Shown: positions 43,397 to 51,364 of the stretch, piece by piece
How the letters are laid out: every line of letters begins with the position of its first letter
Numbering within the stretch: position 1 is the stretch's first letter
Source: UBA7703 sp963667195
Lineage (GTDB): Bacteria; Bacillota; Clostridia; Christensenellales; CAG-138
Direction: 5' to 3'
DNA length: 64,000 nucleotides
Assembly: GCA_963667195.1 (NCBI GenBank)
Contig: OY762962.1
Location: 124,001 to 188,000, forward strand
Translations under genes and position numbers: made by a program
Notes under the pieces: generated by a model
The model's database searches: none
What the model saw: only the letters and a program-made list of their open reading frames with translations
Told to the model about the DNA's origin: nothing

Positions 43397-44788
43397 TTAT
43401 AGTTTCTTGAGCTTCGGGCCGGTCGCCGTGTCCTCCACGGTAAAGCCCATTTCCTTAAGCGCATCGCGAATCTCGTCCGCGCGCGCAAAGTTTTTCGCCT
43501 TGCGAACAACCTGCCGCTCTTCCAGCAGCGCCAATGCTTCGGCGGGGAACTCCTCCGCCTTTGCGTGGGTTAAAATGCCCAGCACGCCGGTGAGCTCGCT
43601 AAAGAGTGCCTGACCCGCTTCCAGTGCGGCTTTTCCGCGCGGCTCGGTGACAAAGGTGTTCGCAGCACGCGCAAAGTCGAACAGCACGCCGATGGCGTCC
43701 GCCGTATTGAGGTCGTCGTCCATCGCCTCGCAGAAGCGCGCCTTGATGTCCTGCAGCTGGGTGAGGAACGCTGCGTCCTCCGCCGTGCCATCGGGCGCAA
43801 TCTGCGCCTCGGCGAGCCGCTCTTTCGCGGTGCGGAGTCGTTCCAGCGCGCTCTCTGCCTGCTGAATCATCTCGCGCGAGAAGTTCACGGGGTTACGGTA
43901 CTGCACGCCCAGCATGAACATCCGCACGGCTTCGAGATCAAATTCCTTGGCGATATCACGCACGGTAAAGAAGTTGTTGAGCGATTTGCTCATCTTCTGG
44001 TTATCCACGTTGATATAGCCGTTGTGCATCCAGTAGCGCGCAAACGGGTGTCCCGTTGCAGCCTCGCTCTGCGCAATCTCGTTCTCGTGGTGCGGGAAGA
44101 TCAAATCCTGCCCGCCGCCGTGAATATCAAACGTTTCGCCGAGGATCGCCATGCTCATGGCGGAGCACTCGATGTGCCAGCCCGGCCTGCCTTTGCCCCA
44201 GGGAGAATCCCAGCTCGGTTCGCCGGGCTTTTCCGCTTTCCAGAGCGCGAAGTCGAGCGGGTCGCGCTTCGACTCGTCGGGATCGACGCGTGCGCCATTT
44301 TCCAGATCGTCGATGTTCTGGCCGGAGAGCTTGCCGTAGCCGTCAAAGCTGCGAACGGAGAAATAGACGTCTCCATCCGGCGTGGCATAGGCGTGACCCT
44401 TTTCGATGAGCGTGCTCACGAGCGAGATGATCTCGCCGATGTGCTCGGTGGCTCTGGGGTTCACGCTCGCGCGGCGCACGCCAAGCGCGTCCGCATCGTG
44501 GTAATATTCCTTGATGAAGCGCTCGCCGAGTTCCTTGACCGTGGTTCCCTCTTCGTTTGCCCGGCGGATCATCTTGTCGTCGATGTCCGTAAAGTTCTGC
44601 ACAAAGCGCACGTTGTATCCGCGATATTCCAGATAGCGGCGCAGGGTGTCGAATACGATAAACGGGCGCGCGTTACCGATGTGGAAGTAGTTATAGACCG
44701 TAGGTCCACAGGCGTACATCGAAATCTGTCCCGGAACGAGCGGAATGAGCTCCTCTTTCTTGCGCGTCATCGTATTATAGATCTGCAT
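43397..44788 (-). CDS. cysS: Cysteinyl-tRNA synthetase
   Basis: 463 residues, full length. Class I synthetase with 'CGPTVYNYFHIGNARPFI' (zinc Cys and the HIGH-like HIGN), 'RFVQNFTDIDDKMI', a second zinc patch ('GWHIECSAMSM', 'IHGGGQDLIFPHHENEIAQSEA') and 'KMSKSLNNF' (the KMSKS loop). It charges tRNA-Cys. Downstream of cysE by 120 bases that contain a hairpin (44857-44886); both are controlled by the cysteine T-box upstream of cysE, a common Firmicute arrangement. Confidence 0.96.
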   Translation of the reverse strand: MQIYNTMTRKKEELIPLVPGQISMYACGPTVYNYFHIGNARPFIVFDTLRRYLEYRGYNVRFVQNFTDIDDKMIRRANEEGTTVKELGERFIKEYYHDADALGVRRASVNPRATEHIGEIISLVSTLIEKGHAYATPDGDVYFSVRSFDGYGKLSGQNIDDLENGARVDPDESKRDPLDFALWKAEKPGEPSWDSPWGKGRPGWHIECSAMSMAILGETFDIHGGGQDLIFPHHENEIAQSEAATGHPFARYWMHNGYINVDNQKMSKSLNNFFTVRDIAKEFDLEAVRMFMLGVQYRNPVNFSREMIQQAESALERLRTAKERLAEAQIAPDGTAEDAAFLTQLQDIKARFCEAMDDDLNTADAIGVLFDFARAANTFVTEPRGKAALEAGQALFSELTGVLGILTHAKAEEFPAEALALLEERQVVRKAKNFARADEIRDALKEMGFTVEDTATGPKLKKL

Positions 44789-44856
44789 GGTATCTCCTCC
44801 GTGTATCGTTATACTATATCACAGTTTGTCCCAATCGTATCGGGAATTCTGTTGTT

Positions 44857-44886
44857 AATCCTTGGTTTTCTATTGGAGCAAGGATT
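44857..44886 (-). other. Hairpin between cysE and cysS
   Basis: Eight-pair inverted repeat AATCCTTG/CAAGGATT with a 14-base loop and no T run. Too weak to be a full terminator; it may be an RNA-processing or stability element that sets the ratio of the two products. Confidence 0.4.
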
Positions 44887-44908
44887 TCAGTTTATTAAAA
44901 ATCTGTCG

Positions 44909-45643
44909 TTATCCTTTGCTTTTCTCGCGCAACTCGGCTTCCAGTGCGTCCAAGCGCTGTTTAAGCTGCTCGAGCTGCTGCTCCACCGGATCGGGTAGAT
45001 CGACCTGATCGAGATCGACGCCCGCCTCACCGGACAGGCCCTCGGTTCTTCTGACGCATTTGTCCGTGTCGCTACACTCGCATTTGCCGTCGTCACACAT
45101 CCCAACCCGCTCGCAAGGCACCTTGCAGCCATAGAGCCGCACCACGTGGCCCGGCACGCCGACCACGGTGGAAAACGCGGGCACATCCTTGAGCACCACC
45201 GCGCCCGCGCCGATCTTCGCGTGGCTGCCGACCGTGACCGGGCCAAGCACCTTCGCGCCTGCCGAGATCGTGACATGGTCGCCGACCGTCGGGTGGCGCT
45301 TGCCGGTGTCCTTGCCCGTTCCGCCGAGCGTCGCGCCCTGGAAGATGGTCACGTCGTCGCCGATGACCGCGGTTTCGCCGATCACCACGCCAACGCCGTG
45401 GTCGATGAAGAGGCGCTCGCCGATCGTAGCGCCGGGGTGAATATCGATGCCAGTGGTAAAGCGGCACCATTCCGACGTCATGCGCGCGAGAAGGTTCATC
45501 TTGCGGCGGTAGAACCAGTTCGCTCTGCGGTGGATGCGCACGGCGCGAAACCCCGGGTAGCAGAGCATAACCTCCCAGATGGATTTTGCGGCGGGGTCTC
45601 GTTTGAGCACCGCCTGCAGATCGCTTTTCAGCGTTTTGAACAT
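44909..45643 (-). CDS. cysE: Serine O-acetyltransferase
   Basis: 244 residues from the ATG at 45643 (AAGGAA site). N-terminal helices are followed by a left-handed beta-helix of hexapeptide repeats ('GIDIHPGATIGERLFIDHGVGVVIGETAVIG', 'TLGGTGKDTGKRHPTVGDHVTISAGAKVLGPVTVG', 'VPAFSTVVGVPGHVVRLYG'), with the catalytic His in 'IDHGVG' and 'GKRHPTVG'. It makes O-acetylserine, the cysteine precursor. An unusual C-terminal extension holds a Cys-rich patch ('CKVPCERVGMCDDGKCECSDTDKC') that could sense or feed back on thiol level. Controlled by the T-box upstream. Confidence 0.94.
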   Translation of the reverse strand: MFKTLKSDLQAVLKRDPAAKSIWEVMLCYPGFRAVRIHRRANWFYRRKMNLLARMTSEWCRFTTGIDIHPGATIGERLFIDHGVGVVIGETAVIGDDVTIFQGATLGGTGKDTGKRHPTVGDHVTISAGAKVLGPVTVGSHAKIGAGAVVLKDVPAFSTVVGVPGHVVRLYGCKVPCERVGMCDDGKCECSDTDKCVRRTEGLSGEAGVDLDQVDLPDPVEQQLEQLKQRLDALEAELREKSKG

Positions 45644-45701
45644 ATCTTTTGTGTTTCCTTTCGCGGAGTGCCTCGTGCGGTACTCCGTCAGCAAATAAAA
45701 T

Positions 45702-45950
45702 AAGCGCAACCATCATAAAGACGATTGCGCATCGCGGTTCCACTTTATTTGAAGAATTACAAAAATTCTTCCTCTCAAGGCTGTAACGCAGCTGCTGCGT
45801 CCGCCGATACTCGGCCGATCCATCGCATGGCGGCACTTTGTCGGCGGCGGCTCTCGGAAGGCACTTCGGCAACTCTGGTTCAGGTTGGCTTTCAGCCGGT
45901 GACCAACCCTCTCTTGGAACAAACGGAAGATGCTTACTCTTTTCCGATCA
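45702..45950 (-). ncRNA. T-box riboswitch, cysteine type
   Basis: Minus-strand leader between its promoter and cysE. It carries the T-box core TGGAACCGCG (plus 45733-45742 region), a terminator hairpin (GCGCAA arms, about 45704-45730) followed by a T-rich tail, and the Stem I region. A TGC triplet in GAAGTGCCTTCC (plus 45861-45863) is the likely specifier, reading cysteine. A second TGC lies at 45869-45871, so either choice gives Cys. It would let transcription pass into cysE-cysS when uncharged tRNA-Cys binds. Confidence 0.88.
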
Positions 45951-45978
45951 TACGCCTGTTTCATATGATTGATACCTT

Positions 45979-46008
45979 AGTTTATGGTAAATTTAGTCCG
46001 TATGTCAA
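45979..46008 (-). promoter_or_regulatory. Promoter of the T-box-cysE-cysS transcript
   Basis: On the minus strand perfect TTGACA (plus 46003-46008), 18-base spacer, TAAACT (plus 45979-45984). Confidence 0.75.
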
Positions 46009-46063
46009 GATGCAATGTGACTTTCTCACACAACAATCACACCGCAAATCACGACTTTTCCCC

Positions 46064-46092
46064 TTGTCAAATCATGATTTCTGGGCGATAAT
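46064..46092 (+). promoter_or_regulatory. proS promoter
   Basis: TTGTCA (46064-46069), 17 bases, GATAAT (46087-46092); AGGAG lies before the start codon. The promoters of cysE and proS are back to back. Confidence 0.65.
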
Positions 46093-46137
46093 AAATTGTT
46101 TATCAGAATTATTGTGGTTATGTAGGAGAAATGTGCT

Positions 46138-47865
46138 ATGAGAATGAGCGAATTGCTCGGCGAGCGTTACAAAGAGAAACCCGCAGACTGCACCATTGAG
46201 AGCCACGCGCTCATGGTGCGCGGCGGCTACATCAAGCAGATCAACACCGGCGTGTATACGCTGCTGCCGCCCGCAAGACGCATCACGCAGAAGATTGAGC
46301 GCATCATCCGTGAGGAGATGGACGCCATCGATGGTCAGGAAGTGCTTTTCCCCGTCGTGCTGCCCGCCGACCTCTGGAAAGAGAGCGGCAGGTTCACGAG
46401 CGTCGGCAAAGAGCTGGTTCGCCTGACCGACCGCATGGGCGCGGACATGGTGCTCGGCATGACGCACGAGGAAGCAGCGGTGCACCTCGCGCGCGACGCC
46501 GCCAAGAGCTATGCCAAGTATCCTTTTATGATCTATCAGATTCAGACCAAGTTCCGCGACGAGCCCCGCGCCCGCGGCGGTCTGATTCGCGTACGCGAGT
46601 TTACGATGAAGGACGCGTATTCCTTCCACACAAATCAGGCGGATCTGGAAGAGTATTACCAGCGCTGCTATGTCGCGTATGAGCGCATCTTCCGGCGCGC
46701 AGGCTGCAAAAATGTCATCGCCGTGCTCTCCGATTCCGGCATGATGGGCGGTCGCGTTTCGCACGAGTTCATGCTGCTCACCGCCATCGGCGAGGACACG
46801 CTGGTCATCTGCGACAACTGCGACTTCAAGGCAAATATCGAAGCCTGCGCCAGCGTGGTGGATAACTCCACACTCGGAGCAGTCGAAGCGCTCACCCTCG
46901 TGCCCACGCCGGAGATGGCGACCATCGAGGAAGTCGCGGGCTATCTGCACAAGCCGCATAACGCCACCTGCAAGGCGGTCGTCTATCAGCGCAACGCGGA
47001 CGACAGCTACGTCATCGCGTTTGTGCGCGGAGACCTCGAGGTACACGAAACCAAGCTGCGCAACACCGTCGGCGCGGAGATCCATCCCGCCGTCATCACG
47101 CCGGAGAGCGGCATCGTCGCGGGCTTCATCGGGCCCAAAGGCCTCGACACCAAGAAGATCACCGTGCTGTTCGACCGCTCGCTTGAGGGCATCGGTGCGC
47201 TCGTCTGCGGCGCGAACCAGCAGGACTACCACTACACCGGCTTCAACATCGAGCGCGACTACGGCAAGGTTTCGTATGTGGACGTCGCCCGCGCGATTCC
47301 CGGTGGCATCTGCCCTGTCTGCGGCAAACCGACACTGACCATCAGCAACGGTGTCGAGGTCGGCAACATCTTCCAGCTTGGCGACAAGTACACCAAGAGC
47401 ATGAACATGCAGTATCTCGACGAAAACGGCCAGCTGCAATACCCCATCATGGGTTGCTACGGCATCGGCGTGGGTCGTCTCTCCGCGAGCGTCTGTGAAG
47501 AGAGCCACGATGAATACGGCCCCATCTGGCCGATCAGCATCGCACCGTGGGAAGCGCAAATCTGCGTGCTCCGCGCGGATCAGGAGGAGCCCAAACGCGT
47601 TGGCGAAGAGCTCTACGCCGCGCTGCAGAAAGCTGGCGTGGATACCATCATCGACGATCGTCCGGTCAGCGCGGGCGTCGTGTTCTCGGAAGCCGACCTC
47701 ATCGGCGCGCCGATTCGCCTCACCGTCAGCCCCCGCAATCTCGCGGACGGCATGATCGAGCTCACCACGCGCGACAAGCGGATCAAGAAGCAGGTTCCCG
47801 TTGTGGAAGCGCTTTCCGCCGTGCTGGAGCTCAAAGCACAGCTCTTTGCCGAGATCATGGAGTAA
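46138..47865 (+). CDS. proS: Prolyl-tRNA synthetase
   Basis: 575 residues, the long bacterial form with an insertion (editing) domain. Class II motifs: 'GVYTLLPPARRITQKIERIIREEMDAI', 'EVLFPVVLPADLWKESGRF' and motif 2 'FRDEPRARGGLIRVREFTMKDAYSF'. The insertion spans about 230-390 ('GDLEVHETKLRNTVGAEIHPAV'), followed by motif 3 'GCYGIGVGRLSASVCEE' and the anticodon-binding C-terminal part. It charges tRNA-Pro. Single gene ending in a GCAA-loop terminator. Confidence 0.96.
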   Translation: MRMSELLGERYKEKPADCTIESHALMVRGGYIKQINTGVYTLLPPARRITQKIERIIREEMDAIDGQEVLFPVVLPADLWKESGRFTSVGKELVRLTDRMGADMVLGMTHEEAAVHLARDAAKSYAKYPFMIYQIQTKFRDEPRARGGLIRVREFTMKDAYSFHTNQADLEEYYQRCYVAYERIFRRAGCKNVIAVLSDSGMMGGRVSHEFMLLTAIGEDTLVICDNCDFKANIEACASVVDNSTLGAVEALTLVPTPEMATIEEVAGYLHKPHNATCKAVVYQRNADDSYVIAFVRGDLEVHETKLRNTVGAEIHPAVITPESGIVAGFIGPKGLDTKKITVLFDRSLEGIGALVCGANQQDYHYTGFNIERDYGKVSYVDVARAIPGGICPVCGKPTLTISNGVEVGNIFQLGDKYTKSMNMQYLDENGQLQYPIMGCYGIGVGRLSASVCEESHDEYGPIWPISIAPWEAQICVLRADQEEPKRVGEELYAALQKAGVDTIIDDRPVSAGVVFSEADLIGAPIRLTVSPRNLADGMIELTTRDKRIKKQVPVVEALSAVLELKAQLFAEIME

Positions 47866-47915
47866 TAGCGGTTTAACCGCATATCTGTAATCCCGACACA
47901 TCAACTGCAACAAAC

Positions 47916-47950
47916 AACGCCGCAAGAGCAATCTTGCGGCGTTTGTGTTT
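47916..47950. terminator. Terminator between convergent genes
   Basis: Perfect 12-pair stem (47916-47927 with 47932-47943), GCAA loop, T-rich on the plus side. Confidence 0.85.
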
Positions 47951-47963
47951 TTCCGGTTTTTCG

Positions 47964-49910
47964 TTAGTCGGCGGGTTTTGCTGTAATGGGGCAGCGCTGG
48001 TCGATAAGCCACGCGAACTCTTCGGCCGGCATCGGACGCGCATAGAAGTATCCCTGTATACGGTCAATTCCCAGCTCGCGCACGATATTGTCCTGCTCCT
48101 CGGTCTCCACGCCTTCGGCAAGCGCGATCACATTCATACTTCTAAGCCCGGTTACAAGCGTTTGCAGCATCCCGCGCGACCGCGGATTTGTCGCGATATG
48201 GCGAATAAACCCCTTGTCGATCTTCACGCACTCAAACGGCAGTGTCATGACGTTGACGAGATTGCTGTAGCCGGTACCGAAATCGTCCAGATAGACGCCG
48301 ATTCCGCGGCGGTTTAGCTCATCCATCGTCGCATGTGCCCGCTCCAGGTCTTCCAGAAGTACCATCTCGGTAATCTCCAGCTTGATCTGCTCCGGCGCAA
48401 TCTGGTATTGATCGAGCAGCATCTCCAGATGATGCACGGTCTCGTCAAACTCATCCTGCTGAGAAGAGATGTTGATCGAGAGCCAGCCGATCTCCAGCAT
48501 TTGATTCGTATGCAAAAACTGGCAAGCCTTCTCCATGACCATCAAGCCAAGTTTGGTCGCAATTCCGGTCTCGATGGCAATCGGGATAAACTCGCCCGGC
48601 GAAATCGGCATGCCGTTGTCCTCGTTTAAGCGAAGCAGTACCTCGCCGCCCGTGAAACGCTGTTGCCGGATATCATAAACAGGTTGAATGTTGAGAAAGA
48701 ACAGATCGTCCCGAAGCGCTTTTTCCATTTGTGTGATGACATAGTTCCTGCGCGTAAATTGGCTTCTGAGCCGATTGGAGAAACGCACCGGCTTCCCGTT
48801 CGGATCTTCTTTTGCGAGGCGCGTGGCGTATTCCAGCGAGGCGATCACCTCGTCCACATTGGCTGCATGCTCCGGGCTGTGGATGTCCGCAAATACCGCG
48901 CGCAATTCCGCCGTGCATGTATCCGCTTGCCAGAAACGTGTAAAACGCTCGACAACAGACTGAAAAAATGCTTCATACTCTTCCCGCTCGTTTATTTTGG
49001 TCACCAGCGTAAACTGCACACCGGAGGTACGGTATGCCATCGCGCGAGGCTCCAATTGAGCCAGATAAGAACCGACCGCGTACAGCAACGCATCGCCGGC
49101 TTGCTGCCCATATTGACCATTGACTTGCTTGAAGTTTTTCAGTCCGATGATGATGATGGAGTACGGTATCCTCTTTTGGCAAAGATGGCTGATATCGTTG
49201 AAGAAGGCTTCCCTGTTGGAAAGCTCTGTCAGCGAATCCACGCGCGCGCGCTGCTGCTGCCCTGCGATGAAGAGCGTTAGGAGGGAAAACGCGTTGATCG
49301 TGCCTGTGAGAATGGTCTTGGGGAAAAGGTACTGCATAAACCCGATCACGGCGGCTACGGAAGGCAGCACGATCAGGATCAGCTTGAATGATTTCTTGAT
49401 TCGCTTGCGTTCCAATACACCAAACCACAAGACGTTTGCAATCGCAATCAGCAGAAACACGACGCCGATTGCGTTGAGTGGCCCCGCGTGATAGAAATGC
49501 CGCTTGTCAAAGTAGAAAATCATTCCCGTAAACAGGTTGATGAAAACGATTACGACCTCGGCGAAAAAATAAGAGAGCGAAATTGCGATCGCGGTTTTGA
49601 GCCGCGGTTCGCCATAGCGCCCTTCAAACATCGTAAAATAAGTTGTAATGGAGACCATCGTGGTCATCGCCGCGACCGCGAAATAGTAAAACGTATTGAG
49701 CGAAACATTCAGCATCAGCGGCAGATGAGCCGCGTTTTCGATTGTATAGATCGAAAAAATGTTGAAAACGCCCGCAACCAGGGAAAACGCGAGACTGCCC
49801 TGAAAGATCTTTTCCTTGAGCGATCTGGATTTACGGTCGAACGAAAGATAGACGCCGATCAGCGCCAATAAAACGCAGGAGATATATTCCGGAACGATAT
49901 TGTACTTCAA
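47964..49910 (-). CDS. Membrane GGDEF-EAL protein (degenerate GGDEF)
   Basis: 648 residues; start is a TTG at 49910 with GGAG upstream. The first ~210 residues hold about seven membrane spans in the 7TM-sensor arrangement. A GGDEF-fold domain (about 220-390) has lost its signature: the expected RxGGDEF is 'YRTSGVQF', so it should not make c-di-GMP. The EAL domain (from about 400) has 'GGEVLLR' in place of EALLR, 'SINISS', 'LEITEM', 'DDFGTGYSN', 'VKIDKGFI', 'ALAEGVETEEQ' and 'QGYFYARP'. Most catalytic acidic residues are kept, so phosphodiesterase activity is likely. A ligand-sensing c-di-GMP phosphodiesterase is inferred. Confidence 0.9.
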   Translation of the reverse strand: MKYNIVPEYISCVLLALIGVYLSFDRKSRSLKEKIFQGSLAFSLVAGVFNIFSIYTIENAAHLPLMLNVSLNTFYYFAVAAMTTMVSITTYFTMFEGRYGEPRLKTAIAISLSYFFAEVVIVFINLFTGMIFYFDKRHFYHAGPLNAIGVVFLLIAIANVLWFGVLERKRIKKSFKLILIVLPSVAAVIGFMQYLFPKTILTGTINAFSLLTLFIAGQQQRARVDSLTELSNREAFFNDISHLCQKRIPYSIIIIGLKNFKQVNGQYGQQAGDALLYAVGSYLAQLEPRAMAYRTSGVQFTLVTKINEREEYEAFFQSVVERFTRFWQADTCTAELRAVFADIHSPEHAANVDEVIASLEYATRLAKEDPNGKPVRFSNRLRSQFTRRNYVITQMEKALRDDLFFLNIQPVYDIRQQRFTGGEVLLRLNEDNGMPISPGEFIPIAIETGIATKLGLMVMEKACQFLHTNQMLEIGWLSINISSQQDEFDETVHHLEMLLDQYQIAPEQIKLEITEMVLLEDLERAHATMDELNRRGIGVYLDDFGTGYSNLVNVMTLPFECVKIDKGFIRHIATNPRSRGMLQTLVTGLRSMNVIALAEGVETEEQDNIVRELGIDRIQGYFYARPMPAEEFAWLIDQRCPITAKPAD

Positions 49911-50296
49911 GCCTGCGCATACTCCAGTTCAAATTCTATCGCTTATTGTATACTACACTATGAGTTAGATATTTTCAACTAGTCATTCTGAATGTAACAT
50001 TTTTTCGTTTGGTTCTTCATTTGAAAGCGATTTATGTCGGTAATGCACGTGAATCGATCTGCGAATTACACGAAAAGTTTACTAATATTATGATGGATGT
50101 CACATGTCGGACACGCAAATAAACCGCCCCGTAAGCGAATTCATACGCTGACGGAGCGATTATTCATAAAAACGCAACGTTTTATACACGAGTAAACTTG
50201 GGCTTGAAGCGCGGATAGCAGCAATAGCGAAATAGATTGATTTTTGTTGTGATGGGCACACCCAATAGTTGCTGCTATGCTACGAGATAGAAGAGA
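49911..50296. other. Intergenic region with two inverted repeats
   Basis: About 390 AT-rich bases between two minus-strand genes. A 13-base imperfect stem (50125-50137 with 50145-50157) is a plausible terminator of the sugar operon. A second inverted repeat (ATAGCAGCAA at 50215-50224 with TTGCTGCTAT at 50269-50278) encloses 44 bases. No gene is seen. Confidence 0.5.
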
Positions 50297-51364
50297 TCAG
50301 TCCGCCGATTCAAAGGACGGCGCATACATGCGATCGTAATAGTCTGCATATGCGCCGGAAAGTACGTGTTCCAGCCATTCATGATTGTTTTGGTACCAGG
50401 CAATCGTCTGCGCAATTCCTTCTTCGAATGGAATGCTTGGCGCCCAACCGAGCGAAGTTGTAATCTTGGTGTTGTCGATTGCGTATCTGCGGTCGTGCCC
50501 CGGTCGATCCTTCACATAGCGAATCAGGTCTTCCTTCGCGCCGAGCGTGCGGATGATCAGCCGTACGATGTCCATGTTTGCGCGCTCATTGTTGCCGCCG
50601 ATGTTGTAAACCTCGCCCGGCAAACCGCGCGTGAGAACCGCGTAGAGCGCGCTGCAATGGTCGTCCACATACAGCCAGTCGCGAATCTGCATCCCGTCGC
50701 CGTACACCGGTAGCGGTTTTCCTTCCATGCAGTTGTGAATCATGAGCGGAATGAGCTTCTCCGGGAACTGGTACGGGCCATAATTATTCGAGCACCGCGT
50801 TATGTTCAGCGGCAGTCCGAACGTCTCATAATACGCGCGGCAGACGAGATCCGCGCTCGCCTTTGCCGCGGAATACGGACTGTTTGGCGCGAGCGGCGAC
50901 GTTTCGGTGAACAACCCTTCACGCCCCAGCGCGCCGTAGACTTCATCCGTTGAAACCTGCAGAAACCGGACGCCTTCGCGGAACTCCCGGCTGTATTTAT
51001 CCTCCGGCATGCGCTTCCAGTGCTGCTTTGCAGTGTCCAACAGCGCCTGCGTGCCAAGGACGTTTGTGCTTAAAAAGAGCTCGGGATCGACGATGCTGCG
51101 ATCGACATGCGACTCCGCGGCAAAGTTGACCACGTGCGTGATGTCATACGTGAAGAAAACCTCGTTCATCTTCGCCCGGTCGCGAATATCCGCGCGGAGA
51201 AAGCGGTATCCCTCGTCCTGCGGAATATCGCGCAAGCTCTCCAGATTGCCTGCATAGGTCAGCGCGTCCACATTGACGATGCGGTGTTCCGGCGCGTGCT
51301 TCTTCATCCAGCGGACGAAGTTGCTGCCGATGAACCCTGCACCACCGGTGACGAGGATGTTCAT
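50297..51364 (-). CDS. rfbB: dTDP-glucose 4,6-dehydratase
   Basis: 355 residues from the ATG at 51364, which overlaps the preceding stop (ATGA) and has GGAGGAG upstream. NAD-binding Rossmann start 'ILVTGGAGFIGSNFVRWM', 'DALTYAGNL', 'DIRDRAKM', 'VNFAAESHVDRSI', 'VSTDEVYGALG' (catalytic Thr-Asp-Glu), the Tyr-x3-Lys in 'PYSAAKASAD', 'ITRCSNNYGPYQFPEKLIPL' and 'RDWLYVDDHC'. It converts dTDP-glucose to the 4-keto-6-deoxy sugar. With RmlA it makes the first intermediates of dTDP-rhamnose or other deoxysugars; rmlC and rmlD are not in this window. Confidence 0.95.
   Translation of the reverse strand: MNILVTGGAGFIGSNFVRWMKKHAPEHRIVNVDALTYAGNLESLRDIPQDEGYRFLRADIRDRAKMNEVFFTYDITHVVNFAAESHVDRSIVDPELFLSTNVLGTQALLDTAKQHWKRMPEDKYSREFREGVRFLQVSTDEVYGALGREGLFTETSPLAPNSPYSAAKASADLVCRAYYETFGLPLNITRCSNNYGPYQFPEKLIPLMIHNCMEGKPLPVYGDGMQIRDWLYVDDHCSALYAVLTRGLPGEVYNIGGNNERANMDIVRLIIRTLGAKEDLIRYVKDRPGHDRRYAIDNTKITTSLGWAPSIPFEEGIAQTIAWYQNNHEWLEHVLSGAYADYYDRMYAPSFESAD

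Noticed and set aside
46072..48012. 646-residue minus-strand frame over proS
   Set aside because: Antisense shadow of prolyl-tRNA synthetase with no domain of its own.
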